DNA of 64,000 nt from Ramlibacter humi (lineage in GTDB: Bacteria; Pseudomonadota; Gammaproteobacteria; Burkholderiales; Burkholderiaceae_C). The notes under the pieces are model-generated. The model searched no databases. It saw nothing but the letters and a program-made list of their open reading frames with translations, and was not told the origin of the DNA. The stretch covers positions 372,001 to 436,000 of the forward strand of contig NZ_SMLK01000001.1 of assembly GCF_004681975.1 (NCBI RefSeq), given 5' to 3'. The translations under genes were made by a program, and so were the position numbers. Shown here piece by piece: positions 8,779 to 16,608 of the stretch (its first letter is position 1; every line of letters begins with the position of its first letter).

Positions 8779-8852
8779 GGGACTGGATCCTTCGGACTCA
8801 ATTTACAGCTGCCGTATTGCAATGTGTAACGTTGCGTGCTCAACTATTGGGC

Positions 8853-9236
8853 ATGCCATATACCCCGAATCCACAACATAGGTCCGCTGCATATGCTGCA
8901 GCGAAGTCTCAGTGGACGATCACTGTTGCCGAGGAGGAGCAGTGCTACGCCTTGGCAGCTGGGAGTCAATGGATGGACGCTAGCTGCGCGTTCGGACTAC
9001 ACGTTGTCGCAGCGCAGCCCCAAGTTCTGGGGGTGTCAGTGACTCCTGCAGCTGACCCCGTCCACGTCGCAAAGTTCGTTGAGAACCAAGGTAATTGGCA
9101 CGGCTACCCGGTCGCGCACTGGTTGTCGCCCTTTGACAAACCCAGCGCCAACGTCTTGCGTGCTTGGCTCGATGCGGGCTTGATAAGCCGGCCGAAGCTG
9201 TCGAAGATTCACAGGGGAAAAAAATGCGCTCTGTGA
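8853..9236 (+). CDS. hypothetical protein, first gene of low-GC cassette
   Basis: This 127-residue soluble protein is not recognised. It has an N-terminal helix with several Ala/Gln, a Cys/Trp-containing middle (GSQWMDASCAFGLHVV) and a conserved-looking C-terminal part with HWLSPFDKPSANVLRAW and a basic tail (SKIHRGKKCAL). Codon use includes many A/T-ending codons, unlike neighbours. The ATG at 8853 is preferred; TTG codons at 8817 and 8836 are alternatives because no strong ribosome site is visible. Its last 13 bases overlap the start of the next gene, so the two are probably co-translated. An antitoxin, immunity or adaptor role is possible by arrangement only. Confidence 0.6.
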   Translation: MPYTPNPQHRSAAYAAAKSQWTITVAEEEQCYALAAGSQWMDASCAFGLHVVAAQPQVLGVSVTPAADPVHVAKFVENQGNWHGYPVAHWLSPFDKPSANVLRAWLDAGLISRPKLSKIHRGKKCAL

Positions 9237-10450
9237 AGTTCACCATCGCGGGTGAATATTGGGACTCACAGATCTACTCTGGTGAGCTGCTTCTTATCGA
9301 TTCCCAAAACGCCGTACATAGGATCGACTGGCGCGCGTTGATCGACAAAATCGCGAGCGCTAACGAAAAGGTGCAAACGGCGCTCCGCGTCGCATTCGCT
9401 GACAGCGATCTGTTCTACAACCCGAAGGTCCAGAAGATCCTGCGCGATCCCGAAATTGAAGCACCGATCAAGAGGCAACTCGATGAACTTGCTGACCTTG
9501 AGCTAAGTGAGCCAATCACGAAGTGGCGAGAGTTCCTCTACTCGACTGATTCCGCGCTCGACTTCCTGCCAACCGACACCGACGTCTACTACAACCACAT
9601 ACTTTTCGCGGGGGATGAGGGGCTGTTTTCTGTACCCCGATACGCGGTCTCTGAGGGCAAGGCGTTTCAGCCGAAGGTTCGGAAGCACCACGACGGGCGC
9701 ATCTTTCGAGTTCGCTCTTCGGACAGCTTTACGTCTGTGGCGTGCGCGGCCGGAGATGATGGCTTGCTTGAGTTTCCGTTCCGCCCGAAAGAAGCGGAGG
9801 TGCTCGACAAGCTGCGGCTGTTAGCACGACGGTCCTGCGTGTCCTGCGACTGGGTTTTCCAGAGCGTACTAGGATGGTCTAGCGCTACTGCGTTCCTGGC
9901 TAGCTTTAGGGAAATCAAAGATCCGAGAACTAAGCGGAGCGAGCGAATGTTTGATCGCATCATCGATCCGTCAGAGATGTTCGAGGATGGTCAAAACGAT
10001 GAGGGGGCGGCAATCTGGGGGTGCCGAGAGAAGCTATACCGCCTCACAGAATCTGGCCTACAAGTCACTGACTACAGCCCAAAACCGGATAAAGATAAGG
10101 CTCGTCCGCAATTTCAGCAAAGGGGCGCGTCCTACGCCGACAGGATACGGCCTGACGAAGTGGTCTCTACCGGCACGGCTCCGTTCGGAACGGTTATCGA
10201 AACCTCAACTGGGCTCATTGTTCACCGCAGCGATGGCAATGTAGAGGTTTTTGATGGTGAACCCGTTCACTGGCGCGTGTTCTCACGCTCTGAACACTAC
10301 AGCAATCAGCTGCATATCATTTACGAAGATCGCTTGGTGATTGTTTCCTTTGTCCATGATTACTTTGTTGATCAGAAAGGCAAGATCTTCGGATTCGCAC
10401 GTGGTAAGCGGCGTGAAAATCTCGGCGAGAGCGCAGAGTGGGTGAACTAG
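9224..10450 (+). CDS. hypothetical 408-aa protein, second gene of low-GC cassette
   Basis: This 408-residue protein is not recognised. It has no signal peptide or membrane segment. The first 40 residues form a beta-type unit (MRSVKFTIAGEYWDSQIYSG, then LLLIDSQNAVHRIDWR); later repeated beta-strand segments ending near Gly, Asp and aromatic residues (HILFAGDEGLFSVPRY, AIWGCREKLYRLTESG, GTVIETSTGLIVHRSDG, HIIYEDRLVIVSFVHDYFVD) suggest a beta-propeller-like fold with a helical insert at about 55-95. A good ribosome site AGGGGAAAAAA precedes the ATG at 9224, inside the upstream gene's end. Base composition is markedly lower in GC than the flanks, a sign of transfer. Propeller assignment is inference. 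Confidence 0.7.
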   Translation: MRSVKFTIAGEYWDSQIYSGELLLIDSQNAVHRIDWRALIDKIASANEKVQTALRVAFADSDLFYNPKVQKILRDPEIEAPIKRQLDELADLELSEPITKWREFLYSTDSALDFLPTDTDVYYNHILFAGDEGLFSVPRYAVSEGKAFQPKVRKHHDGRIFRVRSSDSFTSVACAAGDDGLLEFPFRPKEAEVLDKLRLLARRSCVSCDWVFQSVLGWSSATAFLASFREIKDPRTKRSERMFDRIIDPSEMFEDGQNDEGAAIWGCREKLYRLTESGLQVTDYSPKPDKDKARPQFQQRGASYADRIRPDEVVSTGTAPFGTVIETSTGLIVHRSDGNVEVFDGEPVHWRVFSRSEHYSNQLHIIYEDRLVIVSFVHDYFVDQKGKIFGFARGKRRENLGESAEWVN

Positions 10451-10534
10451 TAAGGAACGCATACAAGCTCGCCAGATAGGATTCGCGGCCTTCCTACACA
10501 CTCGAGTCCACCTTTGCACCACCATAGGGCGCCT

Positions 10535-10957
10535 ATGCCCTTGCCAAAGGATGACCCCGACTTCCCCCTCCGCGTCGTTCTCGTGGAAGACCACGCGGCT
10601 TATCGCGAACAGCTGACCTGGCGGCTGGAAGAGCTGCCGGGCGTTCGCATCGTCCACACCACAGAGCGCCGCAACGACGCGGTCGATTGGCTGCAGGCCC
10701 ATCCGGACGGGTGGGACCTGGCGGTGCTGGACATCTTCCTCGCCGAAGGGCACGGCTTCCAGGTCCTGCGCGCGTGCACCGATCGCGCGGAGCACCAGCA
10801 CGTGGTTTTCCTGACCAGCTACACGCGCGATCCGGCGCGCGGGCAGGCGCTGGCGCTGGGCGCCGATGCGGTGTTCAGCAAGCTGGAGCTCGATGCGTTC
10901 CTGGCCTACGTGCAGCAGCGGCGCGAGGAGGCGCCGGCGCACGCCGGCCAACCCTGA
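10535..10957 (+). CDS. single-domain response regulator
   Basis: This 140-residue CheY-like receiver has acidic residues in VLVEDHAAYRE, phosphoacceptor Asp66 in LAVLDIFLAEGHG, the Thr/Ser switch in VVFLTSYTRD and Lys in AVFSKLELD. The C-terminus ends soon after helix 5 with a Gln/Arg/Ala tail, so there is no output domain; it would act by phosphorylation-dependent protein contact or as a phosphate sink. No kinase gene is adjacent. The start at 10535 follows a TTG at 10514 that would add only His/Arg residues. The gene marks the return to high GC after the island. Confidence 0.88.
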   Translation: MPLPKDDPDFPLRVVLVEDHAAYREQLTWRLEELPGVRIVHTTERRNDAVDWLQAHPDGWDLAVLDIFLAEGHGFQVLRACTDRAEHQHVVFLTSYTRDPARGQALALGADAVFSKLELDAFLAYVQQRREEAPAHAGQP

Positions 10958-11054
10958 GGATGCTGCCCGCCGGAGAGCGCACATGGCGTCCAGGCAGCAG
11001 CCCCACACTCTCCGCCGGCTCCCCGAATCCTCCCTGCTTCGGCATACTTTCCCC

Positions 11055-11891
11055 ATGCCCGCGCCGACCCTGCCCAAGTCCGTCTCGAAATTCACCGTCT
11101 CCCAACCCGGCGACAAGAACTTCAAGCTCGCGGCCATTGATCCCGCAGACAAGCCGTGCTCATCGGGCGGCAAGACCGACGACCGCGTGATCGTCGACCA
11201 GCTCGCCCTGGACCTGGACGTGCTGCAGAACCGCTTCTGGGCCGACAAGCGCTTCAAGCTGCTGGTCGTGCTGCAGGGCGTGGACACCAGCGGCAAGGAC
11301 GGCACGCTGCGCCACGTGTTCGGGCGCATGACCCCGCTGGGCGTGCGCACCGCCGGCTGGAAAGCGCCCACCGAAGCGGAGCGCGCGCACGACTTCCTCT
11401 GGCGCATCCACCAGGCCGTGCCCGCCGCGGGCGAGCTGGTGCTGTTCAACCGCAGCCATTACGAAGACGTGCTGGTGCCGGTGGTCGCGGGCACGCTCGA
11501 CGATGAAGCCGTGGACGAGCGCCTGGCACAGATCAACGACTTCGAGCGCATGCTGTCGCAGACCGGCACGGTCATCCTCAAGTTCATGCTGCACATCTCG
11601 AAGAAGGAGCAGGGCAAGCGCCTGCAGCAGCGGCTGGACGACCCCGAGAAGTACTGGAAGTTCGACCCGGCGGACCTGCAGGCGCGCGAGAAATGGGACG
11701 CGTACCAGGCGATCTACGAACGCGCCATCCGCGCGACAGGTACGCCGTGGGCACCATGGGTCATCGTGCCGGCGGATTCCAAGACGCACCGCAACCTGAT
11801 GATCGCGACGGTGCTGAAGAAGGCGATGGAGTCGCTGGGGCTGCGGTTCCCGCCGCTGCCCGAGGAGCTGGTGGGGGTGAAGGTGAAATGA
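11055..11891 (+). CDS. ppk2: polyphosphate kinase 2 family protein (class III-like)
   Basis: This 278-residue PPK2 enzyme transfers phosphate between inorganic polyphosphate and nucleotides in the cytosol. Walker A is LQGVDTSGKDGT at 73-84, with the lid and Walker B region in LVLFNRSHYEDVLVP, followed by the basic SKKEQGKRLQQRL and DPEKYWKF motifs typical of the family. The DTSGKDGT form of Walker A is that of the class III/AMP-ADP phosphorylating branch, distinct from the EGRDAAGKGG form of the paralogue at 15559. The start is MPAPTLPKSV at 11055; frames upstream are open but unlike the family. It is a single gene, followed by a palindromic repeat. Confidence 0.92.
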   Translation: MPAPTLPKSVSKFTVSQPGDKNFKLAAIDPADKPCSSGGKTDDRVIVDQLALDLDVLQNRFWADKRFKLLVVLQGVDTSGKDGTLRHVFGRMTPLGVRTAGWKAPTEAERAHDFLWRIHQAVPAAGELVLFNRSHYEDVLVPVVAGTLDDEAVDERLAQINDFERMLSQTGTVILKFMLHISKKEQGKRLQQRLDDPEKYWKFDPADLQAREKWDAYQAIYERAIRATGTPWAPWVIVPADSKTHRNLMIATVLKKAMESLGLRFPPLPEELVGVKVK

Positions 11892-11920
11892 CGCTCGTTG
11901 AAGCTGGTCCCGCACCTGTC

Positions 11921-11989
11921 CGCGAAGGCGGGAATCCATGGCGCCCGCTTTCACGGAAGCCCTGGAAGCCATGGATTCCCGCCTCCGCG
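11921..11989. repeat. intergenic palindrome, GGAATCCATGG type
   Basis: Arms are 11921-11941 (CGCGAAGGCGGGAATCCATGG) read to one base beyond 20 in total, and 11969-11989, its complement with one mismatch. It belongs to the same family as the perfect palindrome at 21169-21260. It sits between the PPK2 gene and the MFS gene and may form a hairpin that stabilises or ends transcripts; there is no U-run. Confidence 0.7.
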
Positions 11990-12028
11990 GGGATGACGCT
12001 GTTTGCTCCGCGAGGATGACGGTTGACC

Positions 12029-13540
12029 ATGCCGGAACCAGCCCTCCACTGCACCGCGCAGCAGAAGCGCTGGATCCTCGTCGCGTCCATCCTCGGCTCC
12101 AGCCTGGCGTTCGTCGACGGCACCGTCGTCAACGTCGCGCTGCCGGCCATCCAGCATGAACTGCACGCGTCGGTCTACCAGGCCCAGTGGGTTGTCGAGT
12201 CGTATGCATTGCTCCTCGCCGCGCTGCTGCTCGTAGGTGGCGCGCTGGGCGACCGGCTCGGCCGCCGCAAGGTGTTCATGCTGGGCGTCGCGATCTTTGC
12301 CTTCGCGTCGCTCGGCTGTGCGCTGTCGCAGACCGTCCACCAGCTCCTCGCCGCGCGCGCCGTGCAAGGCATCGGCGGCGCGCTGCTCGTGCCAGGCAGC
12401 CTGGCGCTCATCAGCGCCGCCTTCCCCGAAGATGAACGCGGCCGCGCGTTCGGCACCTGGGCGGGCTTCAGCGGCATCACGTCGGCGGTGGGGCCGCTGG
12501 TGGGCGGCTGGCTGGTGGAACACCTGTCGTGGGCTTGGGCCTTCGCCATCAACCTGCCGCTGGCCGCCGTGGTGCTGGCCATCGCCTGGCGGCACATTCC
12601 GGAAACGCGCCCGCGCGGCGCCGAAGCGCGGCTGGATGTCGCCGGCGCGCTGCTGGCCACCGCGGGCCTGGCCGGCATCGTGTTCTGCTTCGTCGAAGCG
12701 CCCACGCGCAGCTGGCATTCGCCCGCGGTGCTCGCCGCTGCGGCCACCGGCGTCGCCGGCATCGCCGCGTTCATCGTGGTGGAGCAGCGCAACGCCGCGC
12801 CCATGCTGCCGCTGCACCTGCTGCGCAACCGCAACTTCGCCGGCGCCAACCTGCTCACGCTGCTGCTGTACGCGGGCCTGGGCGGTGGGCTGTTCTTCCT
12901 GCCGCTCAACCTGATCCAGGTGCAGGGCCTGGGCGCCACCGCGGCCGGCGCGGCACTGCTGCCTTTCGTGCTGATGATGTTCACGCTGTCGCGCTGGGCC
13001 GGCGGGCTGGTGGACCGGCACGGTGCGCGCGGACCGCTGATCGTGGGGCCGCTCATCGCCGCCGCGGGCTTCGCGCTGCTGGCGCTGCCCGGCACCGGCG
13101 CCAGCTACTGGACCGGCTTCCTGCCCGGCGTGGCGGTGCTGGGGCTGGGCATGACCATCGCCATCGCGCCGCTCACGACGACGGTGATGAACTCGGTGGG
13201 GCAGGAGAGCAGCGGCGTCGCCTCGGGCGTGAACAACGCGGTGTCGCGCGTTGCCGGCGTGCTGGCCATCGCGGTGTTCGGCGCGCTGATGGCCGCGGTC
13301 TTCGAACCGCGCCTGCATGCGGCCCTGGATTCATTGCCGCGCGAACTGGCCGACGCCGTCTGGCAGCAGCGCGACCGGCTGGCGGCCATCGAGGTCCCCG
13401 CCGGCGCGGAGAAGGCCCGCGCCGCGGTGCACGAATCGTTCGTCGCGGGGTATCGCTGGATCATGGCCACCAGCGCGGTGCTGGCGGTGCTCAGCGCCGG
13501 CGTGGCGGCGCTGTGGATCGACTCGCGGCGCGCGAAGTGA
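12029..13540 (+). CDS. DHA2-type MFS drug exporter
   Basis: This 503-residue inner-membrane transporter of the 14-helix DHA2 family is likely a proton-coupled multidrug exporter. Seen: motif C-like and first-helix motif SSLAFVDGTVVNVALPAIQ, motif A GDRLGRRKVFMLG in the loop between helices 2 and 3, RAVQGIGGALLVPGSLALI (motif B), and WAFAINLPLA after helix 5. The C-terminal periplasmic segment before the last helix is soluble and charged, as in the family. The start is taken at ATG 12029 (MPEPALHCTA); a TTG at 12023 would add two residues. No regulator lies beside it, and no partner membrane-fusion protein, so it should act alone. Confidence 0.92.
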   Translation: MPEPALHCTAQQKRWILVASILGSSLAFVDGTVVNVALPAIQHELHASVYQAQWVVESYALLLAALLLVGGALGDRLGRRKVFMLGVAIFAFASLGCALSQTVHQLLAARAVQGIGGALLVPGSLALISAAFPEDERGRAFGTWAGFSGITSAVGPLVGGWLVEHLSWAWAFAINLPLAAVVLAIAWRHIPETRPRGAEARLDVAGALLATAGLAGIVFCFVEAPTRSWHSPAVLAAAATGVAGIAAFIVVEQRNAAPMLPLHLLRNRNFAGANLLTLLLYAGLGGGLFFLPLNLIQVQGLGATAAGAALLPFVLMMFTLSRWAGGLVDRHGARGPLIVGPLIAAAGFALLALPGTGASYWTGFLPGVAVLGLGMTIAIAPLTTTVMNSVGQESSGVASGVNNAVSRVAGVLAIAVFGALMAAVFEPRLHAALDSLPRELADAVWQQRDRLAAIEVPAGAEKARAAVHESFVAGYRWIMATSAVLAVLSAGVAALWIDSRRAK

Positions 13541-13567
13541 AAGCCGCGCGGGCCTGGCGGCCGTGAG

Positions 13568-13632
13568 GTGGATCCCGGCGTTCGCCGGGATGACAGCAGT
13601 TGTTGTCATGCCGGGCTCGGCCCGGCATCCAC
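13568..13632. repeat. intergenic palindrome between convergent genes
   Basis: An imperfect inverted repeat has outer arms GTGGATCCCGGC at 13568 and the complement of GTGGATGCCGGGC ending at 13632, and inner TGACA/TGTCA. Each arm is itself a small hairpin (CCCGGCGTTCGCCGGG; GCCGGGCTCGGCCCGGC). It lies between the stop of the MFS gene and the convergent stop of the PA2779 gene, where it could serve as a bidirectional transcript end. Confidence 0.7.
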
Positions 13633-13635
13633 GCC

Positions 13636-14007
13636 CTACAGCGCCACGATCACCAGCAGCGCCACCAGCAGCACCAGGATCCAGTCGCGGTCGCTGAGCG
13701 CGCCGCCGGCGGGCAGGGCGTCGATGCGCTCGGCCAGCGCGTGCACTTCGTCCTGCGACATCGCGTCGACGCGGGCGGCGGCGTTCAGGCCGTCCACGCC
13801 CAGCGAGCGCAGCCGCTCCTGCAGCGCGGTGCTTTCCAGGAAGCGGCGCACCTTCTCGCGCTCCTGCCCGGCCGGCGTCGGCGCGTTCTCGGTGGCGGCG
13901 GCCGCGGCTTCGGCGCCGATCATCGCGGCGCGCGCGGGCGCGGCTTGCAACGCGAGGGCGGCGGCCAGGCTCCAGCAGGCGCAGCGGATGAATGGGGACC
14001 AGGACAT
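13636..14007 (-). CDS. PA2779 family protein
   Basis: This 123-residue envelope protein has an N-terminal signal or anchor segment (ACWSLAAALALQAAPARA), a helical soluble domain with REKVRRFLESTALQERL and the family signature VDAMSQDEVHALAERIDALP, and a C-terminal hydrophobic helix (WILVLLVALLVIVAL). In many proteobacteria the gene is next to a PA2778-type cysteine peptidase gene; that partner is missing here. The start at 14007 (MSWSPFIRC) gives a normal signal peptide and follows AAAGGAG. Function is unknown. Confidence 0.88.
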   Translation of the reverse strand: MSWSPFIRCACWSLAAALALQAAPARAAMIGAEAAAAATENAPTPAGQEREKVRRFLESTALQERLRSLGVDGLNAAARVDAMSQDEVHALAERIDALPAGGALSDRDWILVLLVALLVIVAL

Positions 14008-14185
14008 GGCGGGCTCCTTTCGGGTGACGGGCGAGGTAGGCGCGACTATAGGCAGCACGCGGCATTTCGTGTGCCTTCGCGCTGCGGATGGGTTGCGTGC
14101 GCGCCGCGCGGCAGCGGCGTCCGCCGCCAGTGCGCAGGCATGCCGTCCGACAGCTGAGTTCGCCCTCCAGCCTTAGCCTCGATGG

Positions 14186-14998
14186 ATGCTGCTGACCGCC
14201 GTTTCCGACGTCCGCGTGGCCTGCGAACAGGACACGCCCGTGGTGGCCATGCTGCGGCCGCGCGGCGGCCCGGCCCAATGGGTGCTGGGCCAGCGCTACG
14301 AACTGGCGCCCTGGGTGCCCGCGCGCGAATACGTCGACACCTACGGCAACCTGTGCCAGCGCTTCGTCGTGCCGCGCGGCGAGATGCGCATCCTGGTCAC
14401 GTCCGAAGCGGAAGTGGCCGAGCAGGCCGCCGTCGACGTGCACGCGTCCTTCACGCCGGTGGACCGACTGCCCGACGACGCGCTCATGTACATGCTGCAG
14501 AGCCGCTACTGCCCCAGCGACTCGATGGAAGACCAGGCCCGCGAGATCGTGAAGGGCTGCGCGCCCGGCTACGCGCAGGCGGCACGCATCTGCCAGTGGA
14601 TCCACGGGAAGCTGGAGTACCGCTACGGCGTCAGCGACGCTTCCACCTGCGCGCGCCAGACGCTGGCAGACGGCGCGGGTGTCTGCCGCGACTTCGCGCA
14701 CGTGGGCGTGGCCCTCAGCCGCGCGCTGCACCTGCCGGCGCGGTTCGTGGTCGGCTACCTGTACAGGCTGGATCCGATGGACATGCACGCCTGGTACGAG
14801 GTGTTCGTCGGCGACCGCTGGTACACCTTCGACCCCACGCAGGACAAGCCGCGCGGCGGCCGCATCGTGGTGGCGTACGGCCGCGACGCCACCGACGTGG
14901 CCTTCCTGTCCAGCTACGCGCCGCTGGAGGTGACGCAGATGAAGGTCACCGTCGAAGCGTCCGCGGCGCAGCCGGTGCCGGAAGCCGAGCCCGCCTAG
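14186..14998 (+). CDS. transglutaminase-like cysteine protease family protein
   Basis: This 270-residue protein has the bacterial transglutaminase-like core: Cys in GAGVCRDFAHVGVAL, His in MDMHAWYEVFVG and Asp in WYTFDPTQD, after an N-terminal beta domain of about 110 residues that is standard for this family. Members act as peptidases or amidases; cross-linking is not expected. No signal peptide is found, so it is probably cytosolic. The start codon ATG at 14186 lies soon after a stop and gives full family length. It ends with CTAG shared with the convergent receiver gene, so the two transcripts overlap. Confidence 0.9.
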   Translation: MLLTAVSDVRVACEQDTPVVAMLRPRGGPAQWVLGQRYELAPWVPAREYVDTYGNLCQRFVVPRGEMRILVTSEAEVAEQAAVDVHASFTPVDRLPDDALMYMLQSRYCPSDSMEDQAREIVKGCAPGYAQAARICQWIHGKLEYRYGVSDASTCARQTLADGAGVCRDFAHVGVALSRALHLPARFVVGYLYRLDPMDMHAWYEVFVGDRWYTFDPTQDKPRGGRIVVAYGRDATDVAFLSSYAPLEVTQMKVTVEASAAQPVPEAEPA

Positions 14999-15423
14999 GG
15001 CTTCGCCTTGCGTCCGGCCAGTTCGGCCACCAGCGCGCGCAGCTGCGCTATTTCAGCGGGCTTGGTGAGGTGGGCATCGAAACCCGCCGCCTTCGATTGC
15101 CGCACGTCGTCTTCCTGGCCCAGGCCGGAGAGCGCCACCAGCGCCAGTTCGTGGCCCCAGCCGGTGGCGCGGATGCGGCGCGCGAGCTCCAGCCCGCTCA
15201 TGTCCGGCAGCCCGATGTCCAGCAGCGCGATGGCCGGCCGGTGCGCCTGCGCGGCGGCGAACCCGCGTTCGCCGGTGCCGGCGGCCAGCACGGTGTGGCC
15301 GGCCAGCTCCAGCAGCGTGCGCAAGCCCCACACCGCATCCTCGTTGTCGTCCACGATCAGCAGCGTGACGCCTTCGGAAGCCGGCCCCGGATGAGCCGCC
15401 GTTTCGCCGGCCGGCGGCGTCAT
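14995..15423 (-). CDS. single-domain response regulator
   Basis: This 142-residue receiver protein has an acidic pair in LLIVDDNEDAVWGL, phosphoacceptor Asp69 in IALLDIGLPDMSGLEL, Ser switch in LVALSGLGQEDD and Lys in AHLTKPAEIAQL. The sequence is typical of receivers placed at the C-terminus of hybrid kinases, here free-standing. About 18 N-terminal residues before strand 1 are disordered (Pro/Ala/Gly). No histidine kinase gene is adjacent; the hybrid-like kinase at 19263 is the nearest on the window. The gene is convergent with the transglutaminase gene, sharing CTAG at the stops. Confidence 0.9.
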   Translation of the reverse strand: MTPPAGETAAHPGPASEGVTLLIVDDNEDAVWGLRTLLELAGHTVLAAGTGERGFAAAQAHRPAIALLDIGLPDMSGLELARRIRATGWGHELALVALSGLGQEDDVRQSKAAGFDAHLTKPAEIAQLRALVAELAGRKAKP

Positions 15424-15558
15424 GCGGCCTCCGGCGCCAGGCGCGCTGCTGCCCAGCGGGGGCGTCCAGCCTCCGGCTCACCTTGCGCGACAAGTGTTCC
15501 CATGCCGGCCGTTGCTGCTTGTGGTAACGGCACGATTATGGGGGGCGGTGCCCGGCGC

Positions 15559-16464
15559 TCAGTAGGCGGCCGGGACGATGAGGTCCGTCGGCACCGGGCG
15601 GCGCAGGTAGTCCTCGTGCCGCTCGCGCTGCGGCAGCACCACCTCGGTGTGCGGCACCGGCCGGTAAGGCACCAGCGACAGCAGGTGGTGGATGCAGTTC
15701 AGGCGCGCGCGCTTCTTGTCGTCGGCCTGCACCACCCACCAGGGCGCCTCGGCCGTGTGGGTGCGCTCCAGCATCACTTCCTTGGCCCGCGTGTACGCCT
15801 CCCAGCGGCGGCGCGACTCCAGGTCCATGGGGCTCAGCTTCCACTGCTTCAGCGGGTCGTGGATGCGCGAGAGGAAGCGCAGGTGCTGCTCCTCGTCGCT
15901 GATGGAGAACCAGTACTTCACCAGCTGGATGCCGGAACGCGCCAGCATGCGCTCGAACTCGGGCACGCTGCGGAAGAACTCCTCGTACTGCTCGTCGGTG
16001 CAGAAGCCCATCACGCGCTCGACGCCGGCGCGGTTGTACCAGCTGCGGTCGAACAGCACGATCTCGCCCGCGGCCGGCAGGTGCGCGACGTAGCGCTGGA
16101 AGTACCACTGCGTGCGCTCGCGGTCGTTGGGCGCGGGCAGGGCGGCCACGCGCGCCACGCGCGGGTTCAGGCGCTGCGTGATGCGCTTGATCACGCCGCC
16201 CTTGCCGGCGGCGTCGCGGCCCTCGAACAGGATCACCAGCTTGTGCCCGGTGGCCACCACCCAGTCCTGCAGGTTCACCAGCTCGCGCTGCAGGCGGAAC
16301 AGCTCGCGGAAGTACAGCTGGCGGCCGGACTTCTGCTGCGCGTCCAGCGCGATCTCGCGGCCCTCGGCGTCGAAGGCGCGGTCCTCGTATTCCAGCTCGT
16401 ACTCCTCGTCGTCGGCGTCGAGCAGGTCCAGGTGCAGGCGGGTGTCTTCGTCTTCGCGCTTCAT
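15559..16464 (-). CDS. ppk2: polyphosphate kinase 2 (class I-like)
   Basis: This 301-residue PPK2 enzyme has Walker A EGRDAAGKGG at 81-90, lid Arg cluster KRITQRLNPR, Walker B VLFDRSWYNRAGVERVMGF and the family motif SISDEEQHLRF. This form is typical of class I PPK2, which makes ATP or GTP from ADP or GDP with polyphosphate. A strongly acidic N-terminal 45 residues (DLLDADDEEYELEYED) precede the core. The frame stays open far upstream, but the ATG at 16464 is the family start. It is divergent from the CYTH-CHAD gene, 144 bp apart, which places polyphosphate synthesis or use beside a polyphosphate-binding protein under a shared intergenic region. Confidence 0.93.
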   Translation of the reverse strand: MKREDEDTRLHLDLLDADDEEYELEYEDRAFDAEGREIALDAQQKSGRQLYFRELFRLQRELVNLQDWVVATGHKLVILFEGRDAAGKGGVIKRITQRLNPRVARVAALPAPNDRERTQWYFQRYVAHLPAAGEIVLFDRSWYNRAGVERVMGFCTDEQYEEFFRSVPEFERMLARSGIQLVKYWFSISDEEQHLRFLSRIHDPLKQWKLSPMDLESRRRWEAYTRAKEVMLERTHTAEAPWWVVQADDKKRARLNCIHHLLSLVPYRPVPHTEVVLPQRERHEDYLRRPVPTDLIVPAAY

Positions 16465-16608
16465 GGCGGCATGTTCCGTCGGGGAAAGATCCGATTGTTG
16501 CGTTGGGTCAAGCGGGGCGTGTGACGAAGCCATGACAGCGTGCGGCCACGTGCGGCAACATGGAAGGCCGACAGGCGCCACTGCCGGGCTGGACAAGGCT
16601 GGACCTCC

